Notes: generated by a model not told the origin, from the letters alone. A stretch of 33,247 nt of DNA from Candidatus Woesearchaeota archaeon (GCA_014729675.1 WJJM01000014.1:1-33247), one strand, 5' to 3'. Counted from the first letter of the stretch, positions 6,706-17,174 are shown. Numbers and translations are program-made.

Positions 6706-9700
6706 TCATACATCTTCAAGGCTGTGTGCTGTATGGTATCCTGATACAAGATTAAGGTCTCCTGAAGATGTTCTTATTATCTTATCTTCTTTGTACAGCC
6801 TGTATCTGATATAATAATCTCCTGCAAAATCATCTGTATATTCATAAGTGAATGCAAACAGTTCTGTCTTTTTCGGGCCTATTTTGTAAGGGCCGTAGAT
6901 TTCAGATGCTAATGTATTTGGGCCTCCAAACATGGACATGAATAGTCCTGACAATGATGATGAAGGCCTATAAGATACTTCTGGCTCTGAGTTTATGTCA
7001 AATTCTACAGAATAATCTCCTTCTTCATCTTCCTGGTTAGATATAAGGATATAGACATCTGCAGTCCTTGTATTATTGTGCACATCAACCAGCACCAGGA
7101 ATTCTGAGGTGTTTATCCTTATAGGTACCGTCTCCTCATATATTGTCTGGCCGTAGGATTGGAGTTTGAAAGTGAGACCGATCATCCTTTCAGTCCTTAC
7201 TAATGGAGTCTTTAAGTTTATGTCAAAGTCTATAGACTCTCCAGGCCTTAGTGAATCGTAGCCTTTTGAATCTGAAACACCCCATCTCAAAAGTGCAGGC
7301 TCTCTTATGAAATCCTTCAGTATCCAGCCTGTAAGTCTTATGAAATCCCAGCCAAGGATCTTTCTTGGATGCAATATTACAGGGGGCTTTTCTTCTGTCT
7401 CAGCCCTGTCAACAGCTACACTTATATTTGAAATGGTTGAATTTCCCCTGTTCGTGAACCTTACTGAAAGTTTTTTATCCTCTCCTGAAAATGCAGAATC
7501 AGGAGCCTTATATTCATATCTTGTTATCTTCCTTATCTGGTCAAGCTGCCTGTCTGAATAACGAGGAACAACCCTCTCTTCTCCTGTTTCAGGATCTATT
7601 ATCACTTCTTCTTCCTCAGGCTCTATCACTTCAGGAGGTGGCATCTCTGGAGGTATTATCTCTGGTAATTCCGGCTCTTCAGGAGGTATTACTATATCAG
7701 GGGTTCTTGTTCCACCGCCTCCTCCGCCAGTATCATCTGAACCTCCAAATCCTTCATCTATGCTTCCATCGCAATCATCATCAACACCATTCTCTATCTC
7801 TGCAGCTCCAGGATTTATAGAAGCGTTAGAATCATTGCAGTCAACTGGTCCGCAAAGGCCGCCTTCTATCGCATAGCTGTCATTGTCTGCGTCTGTACAA
7901 GATATGATATTCAGGGTATTGCTGCAAAGCTCTGCTCCGTCCTGAAATCCGTCATTTGGGGTTATGCATGCCTGCCAGATATCTCCTGCAGAAGTCTCTT
8001 GAGAGGAGATCTTGTCTGTCCTGTTATCATACAGGAATTCTATCTGTTCAGGAGACAAGGCTGTTGAATATATCCTTATATCATCAATGGTTCCGTTGAA
8101 TCCTCTGTCTGTAAACTGATCATCATAACCTATTGTCCAGTTTGCAGGGACAGGCATTATCTCGTTCCACTGGCTTAGGTTTCCGCCACATATCGGCCTT
8201 TCAATGCCGTTTATATACATGCTAACGTTATTGTTGCCTGCAGAAAAGTATTTCCATGTCACTGCTATGTGTGCCCACTGACCTTTTGATGAGACTGCTG
8301 CAAAATCCACTGCTGCAAATGACTGATAATTGGTTGTGCCTTTTTCAGGCCAGAAGAAAAATGAATTATTGCTTCCGCAGTCGCTTGAGAATGCTATCTC
8401 TATGCCTCTTGCACCTGTTCCGTTGGAAGGTTCAAGTATGTTCTTATTTGTTCCGTCATCGTTCTCAAACTCTTCAGGCTTGACCCATGCTGTGAATGTT
8501 CCTTCTGAAAGGTTGAAATCAAGCTTTCCCTGTCCCTGCACGATTATACTGTCTGAGTCTGGTCCTCTGTCTTCTCCGTCAAATGAGTATGCGCCTTTTC
8601 CATCATAGCCGGCTGTTAATGAATATGCTGCCTTATGGACTCTTGCATCATTGTCCTCTGAATATTCTTTGGCAAAGGTGGAATTTGAAGATTCAAAAGG
8701 AAGTATGAGCTCTTCAAAACTGCTGCTGTTTCTTTTCCATGATATAATATTCTTTACAGGATTTGAATCTGAAGTTGACTGATTATAGACTGTAATGTTC
8801 TCCTGAGTAAGGTTGGTACCTAAAGACGAATTAAGTATTGGTTTTAATTGTGTCGGAGGATTTGAATCAAGATAGAATATTCTTGTCTCTGATGTATTTG
8901 AATTACCTGAATCATCAGAGCAAGTTATATTCCATTGATATGTTCCGTCTGCAAAAGATACTGAATGGGCTGCAGGTGTTGCATTTGGCGATGAAACTGA
9001 TGCATTTACAGTTCCATCTATAGTCAGATTGCAGTCAAGACTGCTGTCCAGATCGTCTGTAGCTGTCCAGTTGAAAGTTATGCTTGATGATGTTGTATAG
9101 TATTCATCATCAGGAGCATTTAGCTGAACAGAAGGAGGAACAGTATCATTGGCACTAGTAAGATTTACAATAAATGTCCTGTTTTCAGTCTGGTTAGAGT
9201 TTTCTAAGCTGTCATTGCACCAAACCCAATAGAGGTATTCATCTTCTGTCAAATTGACAACTGTATAATATGCAAAAGTATCTGCATCATTGTTGTTTAT
9301 GCTCATAGGATATTCTATAACTGCTTTTTCCTCTGGGCCATAGGATATCAGAGAATCTGAACCTGAAAGATATGATGCATTTATCCATGAATGTGAACGG
9401 GATGTGTTGGATATCCTTGCTTCATCTATAAGTCCTGGGAATCTTCTGTCTGAATGTGCGTCTTCTCCTCTGCCGATGTAAAGATCATCTGTCTGGACAT
9501 TTGTACTCTGGTTGAAGTTCAAAGAATTGTTGTCTTCCTGCCCGTCTATATAGAGCCTTACTTTTCCTTCAGATTTATTATAGACAGCTGCAAGATAATA
9601 CCATGTTTTGGTGGATAATGTTGTGTTTGATATGAGATTAGCATTATTACCTCCATAGGACATGACAAAATCAACAAGATCATCTTTTATCCTAAAACTG

Positions 9701-12039
9701 TATTGATCATCTCCTGCCCAATTATCATCTCCTTTATCTATTATCTTTTCTTGAGTAGAACCAAGAGAACTTTCTCTGTAGACCCATGCTTCAAAACTTT
9801 TACTGCCCAGGATATTCAACGAAGCGTGATTTGAGACTACTATCCTGTCTGAATTGCTGTCAAAATCATAAGAACCATCTATCTTACCTGATGAGTTGAA
9901 TGATGCATCTGTATTAGTGCCGTTATTGATGCCTGTTGAATCATTTATCTGGCCTGACTGCTCTTCGAGATGATGGACCATAACATACTTGCTGCTCCAG
10001 ACATCTGATGCATCTTCTGATGCATTGTTTGAGCAGTTATAGTAAAGATATATATAATCTGACAAAGATGGGTCTATCTGAGGGACTTTTACCCAGACAA
10101 ATGAATCTCCTGAACTATCCCATGACTCCATCTCATGAGACAATAATGTTGAATCATCTGCATCGTAAAATCTTATGCCTTCTTTTCTTGCTTTTGAATA
10201 GTTTATATTAGTGGAGTCAAGCTTTATCAATCCAGGGAAATCTACAAGAGCTTCAGAACCCCATGGTGTATTAAATGTGAGTTTTTTTCTATGGGAACAG
10301 TTATAATCTGCCCAAGGATCCCAGTTAAGTATGCATGATGACAGATTTTTATCTGCAGTTATGTTTATAGTTGCATAGGTCTTGTTTATGGTAGATCCAT
10401 TTGAAGGAGTTGGAGCTGTAAAAGTCATATTGATTTCTGAAGGCTGTATCTCCTGGCTGCTTATGCTAATAAATCCTTCAGGATCTATGATGTTCTGATA
10501 TGTAGTGTTTATCCAGTTGCTGTCCAAAGAAAAGTTCATTATCCTGACTTCATCTATCTGGCCATCGAAATAATCTGTAAGGCCTCTTCCATCAGTCCTT
10601 CTAACGCCAATATCAACAGCGCTTGATGTTGAGGCATTTCCAGCTGTTGTGCCTGCCTGAGTTCCATTAAGTTTTCCATCTACGTAGATCTCAAGATCAG
10701 TATCTTTTCTTATGCCCACTATATGATACCATGTTCCATCAGTCAACACTGCATCTGAAGTTACTGACTGAACATTATTTCCAGCAATTTCATAGCTAAA
10801 AACTCCACTTCCTCCGGCACCTAGAGAAAGCTGATATGTTTCATACTGGCCGTTGTCTTTCTTTTCAATGATAGTCTTGTCTGCAGTTGTTGTCTCTATC
10901 CATGCAGAGACTGCTATATGGGTTCCGTTGCCGTTAAGATGATTGCCTGAAATGTCTGTTATATGATCATCTCCTGAGATATTTAATGATCCATCTAAAA
11001 TGCCTTCTATCTTTTCATCCCCTTCGAAATTTACAGCATTCCCATGGGCAGAATATTTGCTTGAATCATTCCTGTCTAAAGTTCCTGATTCAGAAAGATG
11101 CCAAACTCCAAGGAAATTAGAGTTCCACACTGATGATGGATCCTGATTATCAAGGGCAGCAGGATTTCCATAATATATGTATATGGTATTATTGGCTGTT
11201 GAATTAAGATAAGGCATATTTACCCAGATCTCAGCATTTTCTGATGTAGAGTCCCATCTTTCTAGTTCATAACTTAAGTTGTTGTTTGATTCGTCTGTGA
11301 ATCTTATGTCCTCTCCATCTGATTTGGCATCTGAAAAGTTAAAATTGCTTGAGTTAAGCTTTATGAAAAGAGGAAAATCCTGAAGGTCTGCAGCAATCTT
11401 ATTATCAGATATGACTATCTCTTTTCTGTAATCCCAATCATCATCCCACCAGCTTGATCCTGAGATTGAAGCTCCTGAAGTTTGTGATTGGCCAGAACTG
11501 CCTGATGTGCCCATCAAAGGAAGATTTGATGATGAGCCTGATCCTAAAACTGATATCTCCCGGATGTTAAAGATGTTATCATTGAATTCTGAACTTAGAG
11601 TGTATGTTTTCTGATCTGGAGGAGTTAAGACTGAATAGCTTATCTCTGCTGTGCGGTTTACATCTTCAATAATCCATTCAAGCTTAAAATGATCATCATC
11701 ATAGACAGATACCTCTGCTCCGCCTGAATCTGTTATTGTCCAGTCTGAAGGATATATCTCTGCTATGGTCATATCAGGCATGTATCCTGAGACTGATATG
11801 TCCAATGTGATCGATGCTTCAGTAGATGAAGGTATGGAATTGTCGCTGCATCCTGCACATGATATTGTCATTTCTACAGATATAGGGCCTGATTCCCCTA
11901 TGAAATACCCTGTTAAAGATGGATCAACGATTGTTAAGATCAGTATAGTGGCTGATAAAAATATAAGGAACAGTCTGACAGAATAAGGCAGGCTCTGTAT
12001 ATGCCTATACAATCCATCAATATATCTTTTGAATGTCAT
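6706..12039 (-). CDS. giant surface protein (1777 aa): N-terminal TM, 2x DUF2341, at least 3 LamG/concanavalin A-like domains, MopE-like motif, Pro/Glu stalk
   Basis: WWDDDWDYRKEIVISDN...FPLFIKLNSSNFNFSDAKSDGEDIRFTD (DUF2341); AWVYRESSLG...YYLAAVYNKSEGKVRLYIDGQ and similar (LamG); DCNDSNASINPGAAEIENGVDDDCDGSIDEG (MopE-like). ATGA overlap with 1589-aa gene. Confidence 0.93.
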   Translation of the reverse strand: MTFKRYIDGLYRHIQSLPYSVRLFLIFLSATILILTIVDPSLTGYFIGESGPISVEMTISCAGCSDNSIPSSTEASITLDISVSGYMPDMTIAEIYPSDWTITDSGGAEVSVYDDDHFKLEWIIEDVNRTAEISYSVLTPPDQKTYTLSSEFNDNIFNIREISVLGSGSSSNLPLMGTSGSSGQSQTSGASISGSSWWDDDWDYRKEIVISDNKIAADLQDFPLFIKLNSSNFNFSDAKSDGEDIRFTDESNNNLSYELERWDSTSENAEIWVNMPYLNSTANNTIYIYYGNPAALDNQDPSSVWNSNFLGVWHLSESGTLDRNDSSKYSAHGNAVNFEGDEKIEGILDGSLNISGDDHITDISGNHLNGNGTHIAVSAWIETTTADKTIIEKKDNGQYETYQLSLGAGGSGVFSYEIAGNNVQSVTSDAVLTDGTWYHIVGIRKDTDLEIYVDGKLNGTQAGTTAGNASTSSAVDIGVRRTDGRGLTDYFDGQIDEVRIMNFSLDSNWINTTYQNIIDPEGFISISSQEIQPSEINMTFTAPTPSNGSTINKTYATINITADKNLSSCILNWDPWADYNCSHRKKLTFNTPWGSEALVDFPGLIKLDSTNINYSKARKEGIRFYDADDSTLLSHEMESWDSSGDSFVWVKVPQIDPSLSDYIYLYYNCSNNASEDASDVWSSKYVMVHHLEEQSGQINDSTGINNGTNTDASFNSSGKIDGSYDFDSNSDRIVVSNHASLNILGSKSFEAWVYRESSLGSTQEKIIDKGDDNWAGDDQYSFRIKDDLVDFVMSYGGNNANLISNTTLSTKTWYYLAAVYNKSEGKVRLYIDGQEDNNSLNFNQSTNVQTDDLYIGRGEDAHSDRRFPGLIDEARISNTSRSHSWINASYLSGSDSLISYGPEEKAVIEYPMSINNNDADTFAYYTVVNLTEDEYLYWVWCNDSLENSNQTENRTFIVNLTSANDTVPPSVQLNAPDDEYYTTSSSITFNWTATDDLDSSLDCNLTIDGTVNASVSSPNATPAAHSVSFADGTYQWNITCSDDSGNSNTSETRIFYLDSNPPTQLKPILNSSLGTNLTQENITVYNQSTSDSNPVKNIISWKRNSSSFEELILPFESSNSTFAKEYSEDNDARVHKAAYSLTAGYDGKGAYSFDGEDRGPDSDSIIVQGQGKLDFNLSEGTFTAWVKPEEFENDDGTNKNILEPSNGTGARGIEIAFSSDCGSNNSFFFWPEKGTTNYQSFAAVDFAAVSSKGQWAHIAVTWKYFSAGNNNVSMYINGIERPICGGNLSQWNEIMPVPANWTIGYDDQFTDRGFNGTIDDIRIYSTALSPEQIEFLYDNRTDKISSQETSAGDIWQACITPNDGFQDGAELCSNTLNIISCTDADNDSYAIEGGLCGPVDCNDSNASINPGAAEIENGVDDDCDGSIDEGFGGSDDTGGGGGGTRTPDIVIPPEEPELPEIIPPEMPPPEVIEPEEEEVIIDPETGEERVVPRYSDRQLDQIRKITRYEYKAPDSAFSGEDKKLSVRFTNRGNSTISNISVAVDRAETEEKPPVILHPRKILGWDFIRLTGWILKDFIREPALLRWGVSDSKGYDSLRPGESIDFDINLKTPLVRTERMIGLTFKLQSYGQTIYEETVPIRINTSEFLVLVDVHNNTRTADVYILISNQEDEEGDYSVEFDINSEPEVSYRPSSSLSGLFMSMFGGPNTLASEIYGPYKIGPKKTELFAFTYEYTDDFAGDYYIRYRLYKEDKIIRTSSGDLNLVSGYHTAHSLEDV

Positions 12040-15000
12040 CTTTTGCCTGTTTTTTTCTTAGTTTTTTTAGATCTTTTTTTAGTGGACCTTTTAGTCTTTT
12101 TCTTAAGTTTTTTGGATTTTTTTCTTGCTGATCTTTTCTTTTTTACCTCTGCAAGAGGTGACAACAAGAATATTATGGCTAGAATTATTATCAATATCCA
12201 CCAATAGCTGCATATATACATAAATCTCCCATAATCTTTTCCAAGGAATATGCAATCTGATATATGGGCTCCATTTTCATAATCAACCTGTTTTTCAGTT
12301 TTTTTAGCAGGTTCTGTTTCTATTGGCTCTTCTGTTTCAAGAGTCTCTTCAACAGGGCATTCACCACAATCTTCTGGACAGTTGCTGCAGTCTTCCCCTA
12401 CTGAAGAGGCTGTTGTACATATCCCATCTCCGCAGTAGATGTCTGAACCATAGGATGATCCAGATATTTGGACAGCTTCTCCTTGTTTAGCTGGTGATAT
12501 TGTACCTTTTATTCCAGAGTATGTCAGATTTTCTACTTTTATCCAGTTTCCAAGGTCTGTGCAGGTTATACTTCCTTTTGTATAGCCTGCAGAGTTTCCC
12601 AGGCAGGTTGTAAAGTCTGTCTCATTATTGCCAGTACAATCATTTGTTATCTGCGCTACTTGAGAGATCTCATCATCTTTTACACATAAGCTTATGAAAT
12701 TGTTGTCTTGTATGAACAATGTTTTTGTCTCTCCTGGAAGGAGCTGTGATGAAAGATTTACAGCTATCCCTTGATTAGTTCCTGTGTTTATTATCTCTAT
12801 GGACACTTCAGACAAATATATCTTTGAAGTGTTTGAAAAGTTATGAGTGAAGTTCATGAGAATATTGGCTCCATCATAAAATCCTAATGTATTTGTTCCA
12901 GACCAAGAGTTTCCATCTATGTCTGTATTGTTGTTTACTTTTATATCTAAGTTTATTCCTGACTGGGAAACATCATCTTCATTGAAGATAAGATAATCTT
13001 CATCATCCGCTTTGTTGTCCTGATCTATATCTTCAAAGATATAGAATGATGCTTTTTCAGTATCATTTGTGTTGTTTGATGAATCTTTTGCTATTATCGT
13101 TATGTTGTAATCTGCAATTATAGAGGTATTTGAAAAAGTTCCTGTGTAAAGTCCATTGTTTTTGTTTAAAGTTATAGTCTGGAATGATGTGTTCCAGGTT
13201 ATGTTTGCCTTTACTTCAGTTATGCTGTCATAATAAGGATCTATAACTGTTGCGTTTATGCTTATTGTTGAGTTTTGCGAGAAGTTTTTGTTGTTTGGCT
13301 GGACATTTGTTACACTTGGATTTGAAATATCTAATATATTGAAACTTCCGCTTGTTGTATTGCTGTTTCCTGCATTGTCTGTTGCATTTATAACTATGTT
13401 ATAATTTCTAGGGAGGAGTGTTTCCTGGAAGTTATTTTTGTAATACCATTGTGTTCCATTGAAAATTAACTGGATAGTTGTTTTTGTTGAATTTGGGTAT
13501 GTGATTGTTGCTGTAACTGTTGCATTTTCATTGGTTTCTATATTGAATGGAACTGTATCATTTTGATTATAGTTTCCTGATGGAGTTGTTATTGTTATTG
13601 ATGGCGGAGTTGAATCAATACAGTTGTTATCATTGCTGTCTGTATCTCCATCACAGTCATTATCTAATGTATCTGCGCAAGAGGATTCTGGATCTTCATA
13701 GTTTGCTATTCCTGTGTAATCATTCTGCCATGAGCCTGCTGTGCATGATTTTTTAGAGCCGATGCATACTCCTGCCTGCTTGTCATTGTTTGGAGGAGCT
13801 TCTCCTGAGCCGTCTGCTGTTGTTCCATTGCAATCATCGTCAATACCATTGCAGATATCAGAAGCAGCAGGGTTGATGGATGTATTAGTGTCATTGCAGT
13901 CATTTCCCTGTACTGTTGTACAGTTTATAGGGACGCAGTTGTATGTACTGCAGGAGCCGTCTGATGTAGAGTCTATGTATGTGTCTGTATCATTATCGCA
14001 GTAATATGTTAATGTTGGGCAGACTCCTCCTTCGTCTATGTTAGTATCGCAGTTGTCATCTACATTGTTGCATGTTTCATTTGCTCCTGGGTTGATGGAT
14101 GCATTAGTGTCATTGCAGTCATCTCCATCAAAAGCACATCCATCTGAAATATTGCAATTAGGACATACTCCGTATCCATCTCCATCATCGTCATCACACA
14201 CAGCTGTCTGAAGTGTTGTAAAATTAAAATATCCTGTTGTGTTGCAGTTGTTATCTGAATCACATGAAGTTACATTGTAATAGTATAACGTGTTGTTAGT
14301 TAGTGATGTTAGTTGGATAAAATGGCTGGTTGTTGAGTCATCTAATGGTTCTGTTGTTCCTAAACTTGTTGTTGTTCCATAGTTTACACTTGAATTTGCT
14401 AATTCGTTAGTGTTCCATGTTATGTTTGCTGATTGGTTTGTTATATCTGTTGCGTTTACATTTGTTATTGCTGGAGATGTCATATCAGTTACATTAAAAC
14501 TCTCTGAAGTAGAGTTCTGATTTCCAAAAGTATCGTTTGCTTTCAAATATATATCATATGTTCCTTGAGATGTAAGATTAGATGGATCAAGGGTTATAGA
14601 GCCGGATGATGATGCAGATTCATATAATATTGTCCCGTTTGGATATGTAATGTTGAATAAAGCTGTATCCAGATTTGTATCTGATGCAGTCCAGTTTATG
14701 ACAATAGAATCCACATTAAACTCTAAAACTGATGTATTCTTCCATATGCTTAATGACGGATCTGTGTTGTCTGCTTGGCCTATTGTTCCGCCTGATACAA
14801 AATTGTTCATGTTCATCAGATTGTTATAATCAGCTTTTAGCCATGCGTCAGAACGCTGAACCTCTGAAAATCGTACTTCAGAGTATATGCCATTTGCACA
14901 GCGATTACTCGCACGATTAACGTTGACACGCCATGCATCGAACAGTGAATCACCGCCATTATCATACGTCGTACCGTAAGCAGTACCGTCACGCCAGAAT

Positions 15001-16805
15001 TCCAGAACGTGACTACTGTTTTGCGTCATGGCATAATAATGCCAGTCTGTGTCCTTAAAATTAGTCGATAATTCCCAACCAGTGCCATCATCCTCGGTGC
15101 CCCTATAGGATAATCCGTATGAGTTAAAGCTATTGAGAACTGAATGATCTACCTGCCATGTGTTCCTATTGGTTGACGATCTGCCTGTATTAACAGTCGA
15201 TACATATCCTGCAGCATGAACATTGGCAATTGACGTAACCTTAGTAAGAGCTTCCCACGTTACCTGTGAAAAAGACTCCTCACTTGCAAATTGGTACTCT
15301 GCATACCGCCCCAGAGTTGCATCATCTGTATTGCCATCAAACTGCCAAGCATACCCAACACCACCAGTAACTCTTGTTACACTGCCTGTTCCACCCGCAA
15401 CAATAGCAAGGTCATCACCGTTGCTTGTCCGATCCTCAGCATCCCCAGATGTTGCCTCTTTGAAGATGTACACAGCCCTATGGTCGCTGTCATAAGCATT
15501 ATACTGACCGTAAGTGCTTCCTGCTGAAGGCTGTGAAGCTGTACTGTTTCCCCAGTACATCCATATAACTGTATCTTGTGTACTTGATACATTGGGGACA
15601 AGAACTGCAATCTCCATGTCTGCAGAAGAAGGATCATTGTCTGTAGAAAATGTCCTTATATCTATGGCTAACCTGTTTTCTCCATCATCTGTAAATCTTA
15701 TGTCTCCTCCTCCATTTAATGCAGAAGAGTTTCCATCAGCATCAAGAGGGCTGTTGGATGATTGCAATCCACTTACATTGTGAGTTAAGATCAAAGTCCA
15801 ATTCTTAAGGTCTGAATCTATATAATCATGATCAATAGTAAAGTTCATCCTGTGAGGGAATGATAGGTTCCACCATCCTGATTCTCCAAATCCTGGATCA
15901 TCTGGAGTCAATGTAAAGGTATATTCCTGCCCTTGAACAAGATTGTCTTTAAACAATATCCATTCTCCGAAACAGGATTGTTCTGTAAAATTCCATTCCC
16001 TGCATTTGTATAATTTTGTACCTTTTGCTGTTACTGTAACTGTGGCATTTGTGAAGTTTAGGTTTGTAGGGTCAATAGCATAAAGTTGCAGGTATCCTGG
16101 GTTTTTTTCTGTTTCAGTCAGATCATCAAGATTTATATCCTCAGAAAATGTTTCATAAAACTCCATCTTTTTGAACTCTATCTCTTTTACAGGATGTTCT
16201 GAAGGCTTTACTTTTATATTGTATTCTCCTTCATCGAGTTCTATTGGTTCTTCGCTTTGCTTTACTGCTTTTGTCTCATCTGTCAGGCTGTCTATTATCT
16301 CCATGTCTGCATCAACAGTATTGTTTCCTGCATCTTTTACTGCAGAAGTTATGTTTACTTTCCTTGCCTGACCCAACTCAAAAGCTTCTGTATGTGAGCC
16401 AACTAAGATCCTGAAATATTCATTGTTATAATCACGTATCTTTAATGTTACTCTCTCATGGCCTACAGACATATCTTTATCCAGAGTGTAATTTTTTATC
16501 CTTCCTTTTACAGATATAGGCAGAAGCTTATTGTAATCATGATGGAATATTACTGTCAATATTTTTGTCTGATCATCATAAGAAGTTGAGTCAAGTATAG
16601 CGTCATATCTTGCGTCTTCTTTAATCTTTTTACATAATGTGTAATCTGTACTATTTAATGTATCCTCTTTAGCTATGAAATATCCTGTTATATCTGAAGT
16701 GAAGAGATATACAAAAGATAATACTAAGAATAACGCTAAAACAGCTAAAAAAATATTTTCATTTCTCTTGATAGAGTATTTTTTACGGATTTTAAGATTT
16801 AACAC
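12036..16805 (-). CDS. giant surface protein (1589 aa): N-terminal TM, shared N-terminal module, DUF2341 + LamG-like, FN3, MopE-like repeats, Ig-like, C-terminal TM and polybasic tail
   Basis: WWNLSFPHRMNFTIDHDYIDS (DUF2341), DCNDTNASINPGANETCNNVDDNCDTNIDEG, DCNDTNTSINPAASDICNGIDDDCNGTTADG; WWILIIILAIIFLLSP-LAEVKKKRSARKKSKKLKKKTKRSTKKRSKKTKKKTGKR. Confidence 0.93.
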   Translation of the reverse strand: MLNLKIRKKYSIKRNENIFLAVLALFLVLSFVYLFTSDITGYFIAKEDTLNSTDYTLCKKIKEDARYDAILDSTSYDDQTKILTVIFHHDYNKLLPISVKGRIKNYTLDKDMSVGHERVTLKIRDYNNEYFRILVGSHTEAFELGQARKVNITSAVKDAGNNTVDADMEIIDSLTDETKAVKQSEEPIELDEGEYNIKVKPSEHPVKEIEFKKMEFYETFSEDINLDDLTETEKNPGYLQLYAIDPTNLNFTNATVTVTAKGTKLYKCREWNFTEQSCFGEWILFKDNLVQGQEYTFTLTPDDPGFGESGWWNLSFPHRMNFTIDHDYIDSDLKNWTLILTHNVSGLQSSNSPLDADGNSSALNGGGDIRFTDDGENRLAIDIRTFSTDNDPSSADMEIAVLVPNVSSTQDTVIWMYWGNSTASQPSAGSTYGQYNAYDSDHRAVYIFKEATSGDAEDRTSNGDDLAIVAGGTGSVTRVTGGVGYAWQFDGNTDDATLGRYAEYQFASEESFSQVTWEALTKVTSIANVHAAGYVSTVNTGRSSTNRNTWQVDHSVLNSFNSYGLSYRGTEDDGTGWELSTNFKDTDWHYYAMTQNSSHVLEFWRDGTAYGTTYDNGGDSLFDAWRVNVNRASNRCANGIYSEVRFSEVQRSDAWLKADYNNLMNMNNFVSGGTIGQADNTDPSLSIWKNTSVLEFNVDSIVINWTASDTNLDTALFNITYPNGTILYESASSSGSITLDPSNLTSQGTYDIYLKANDTFGNQNSTSESFNVTDMTSPAITNVNATDITNQSANITWNTNELANSSVNYGTTTSLGTTEPLDDSTTSHFIQLTSLTNNTLYYYNVTSCDSDNNCNTTGYFNFTTLQTAVCDDDDGDGYGVCPNCNISDGCAFDGDDCNDTNASINPGANETCNNVDDNCDTNIDEGGVCPTLTYYCDNDTDTYIDSTSDGSCSTYNCVPINCTTVQGNDCNDTNTSINPAASDICNGIDDDCNGTTADGSGEAPPNNDKQAGVCIGSKKSCTAGSWQNDYTGIANYEDPESSCADTLDNDCDGDTDSNDNNCIDSTPPSITITTPSGNYNQNDTVPFNIETNENATVTATITYPNSTKTTIQLIFNGTQWYYKNNFQETLLPRNYNIVINATDNAGNSNTTSGSFNILDISNPSVTNVQPNNKNFSQNSTISINATVIDPYYDSITEVKANITWNTSFQTITLNKNNGLYTGTFSNTSIIADYNITIIAKDSSNNTNDTEKASFYIFEDIDQDNKADDEDYLIFNEDDVSQSGINLDIKVNNNTDIDGNSWSGTNTLGFYDGANILMNFTHNFSNTSKIYLSEVSIEIINTGTNQGIAVNLSSQLLPGETKTLFIQDNNFISLCVKDDEISQVAQITNDCTGNNETDFTTCLGNSAGYTKGSITCTDLGNWIKVENLTYSGIKGTISPAKQGEAVQISGSSYGSDIYCGDGICTTASSVGEDCSNCPEDCGECPVEETLETEEPIETEPAKKTEKQVDYENGAHISDCIFLGKDYGRFMYICSYWWILIIILAIIFLLSPLAEVKKKRSARKKSKKLKKKTKRSTKKRSKKTKKKTGKR
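13870..14130 (-). repeat. tandem MopE-type repeat region in 1589-aa gene
   Basis: gggttgatggatgTattagtgtcattgcagtcat near 13872 and gggttgatggatgCattagtgtcattgcagtcat near 14091; encode DCNDTN(A/T)SINP. Confidence 0.7.
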
Positions 16806-17077
16806 CTTACAAGCACCTCTTTCTTATCGTATCTGCATCTCCAAATTTTGAGGAACTGTTCTACTTCATCAGCATCTTTTTCAGGAACAAGAAGAACAGC
16901 CCTTCCAAGCTGAGTGATATTAAACTCTTTTACAACTCCTGACTTCCCATCACGCCCCTTAAGAGCATAATAGAATCTTACCTTATCTTTTTTCAAAAGA
17001 TGTTCGGTCGAGTAACTAAATAGAAACATAGGTGAATACTTTTTTCTTTCTAAAATAACCTCTTTTTCCCCGCTCAT
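16799..17077 (-). CDS. small uncharacterised protein (92 aa), first gene of the 1589/1777 operon
   Basis: Complete ORF overlapping the 1589-aa start by 7 nt; promoter with four operator-like repeats. No family recognised. Confidence 0.75.
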   Translation of the reverse strand: MSGEKEVILERKKYSPMFLFSYSTEHLLKKDKVRFYYALKGRDGKSGVVKEFNITQLGRAVLLVPEKDADEVEQFLKIWRCRYDKKEVLVRC

Positions 17078-17084
17078 TTAGATA

Positions 17085-17100
17085 TGTTATACTAGTTAAC
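17085..17100. promoter_or_regulatory. operator-like repeat R1 (TGTTATACTAGTTAAC)
   Basis: 16-bp motif with GTTA-N7-TAAC dyad; near the predicted TSS of the 92-aa gene. Confidence 0.75.
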
Positions 17101-17109
17101 TTAATTCAT

Positions 17110-17119
17110 ATATAAATCT
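17110..17119 (-). promoter_or_regulatory. candidate TATA box for the 92-aa/1589/1777 operon
   Basis: Complement reads gatttatata, ~33-42 bp upstream of ATG 17077, between R1 and R2. Confidence 0.45.
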
Positions 17120-17124
17120 TTCTA

Positions 17125-17140
17125 TGTTATATAGGTTAAC
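17125..17140. promoter_or_regulatory. operator-like repeat R2 (TGTTATATAGGTTAAC)
   Basis: 40 bp from R1. Confidence 0.75.
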
Positions 17141-17174
17141 AATAATATAGAGGAGAAAGAAGTAAAATCCACTT

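Noticed and set aside
11900-12039. Type IV pilin-like class III signal peptides on the giant proteins
   Set aside because: No convincing prepilin peptidase site before the hydrophobic helix; helices look like ordinary N-terminal anchors.
15223-15783. Overlapping + strand ORFs (90, 78, 89 aa) in the atypical segment
   Set aside because: Antisense to a continuous coding frame with domain-level similarity; explained by the higher GC there.
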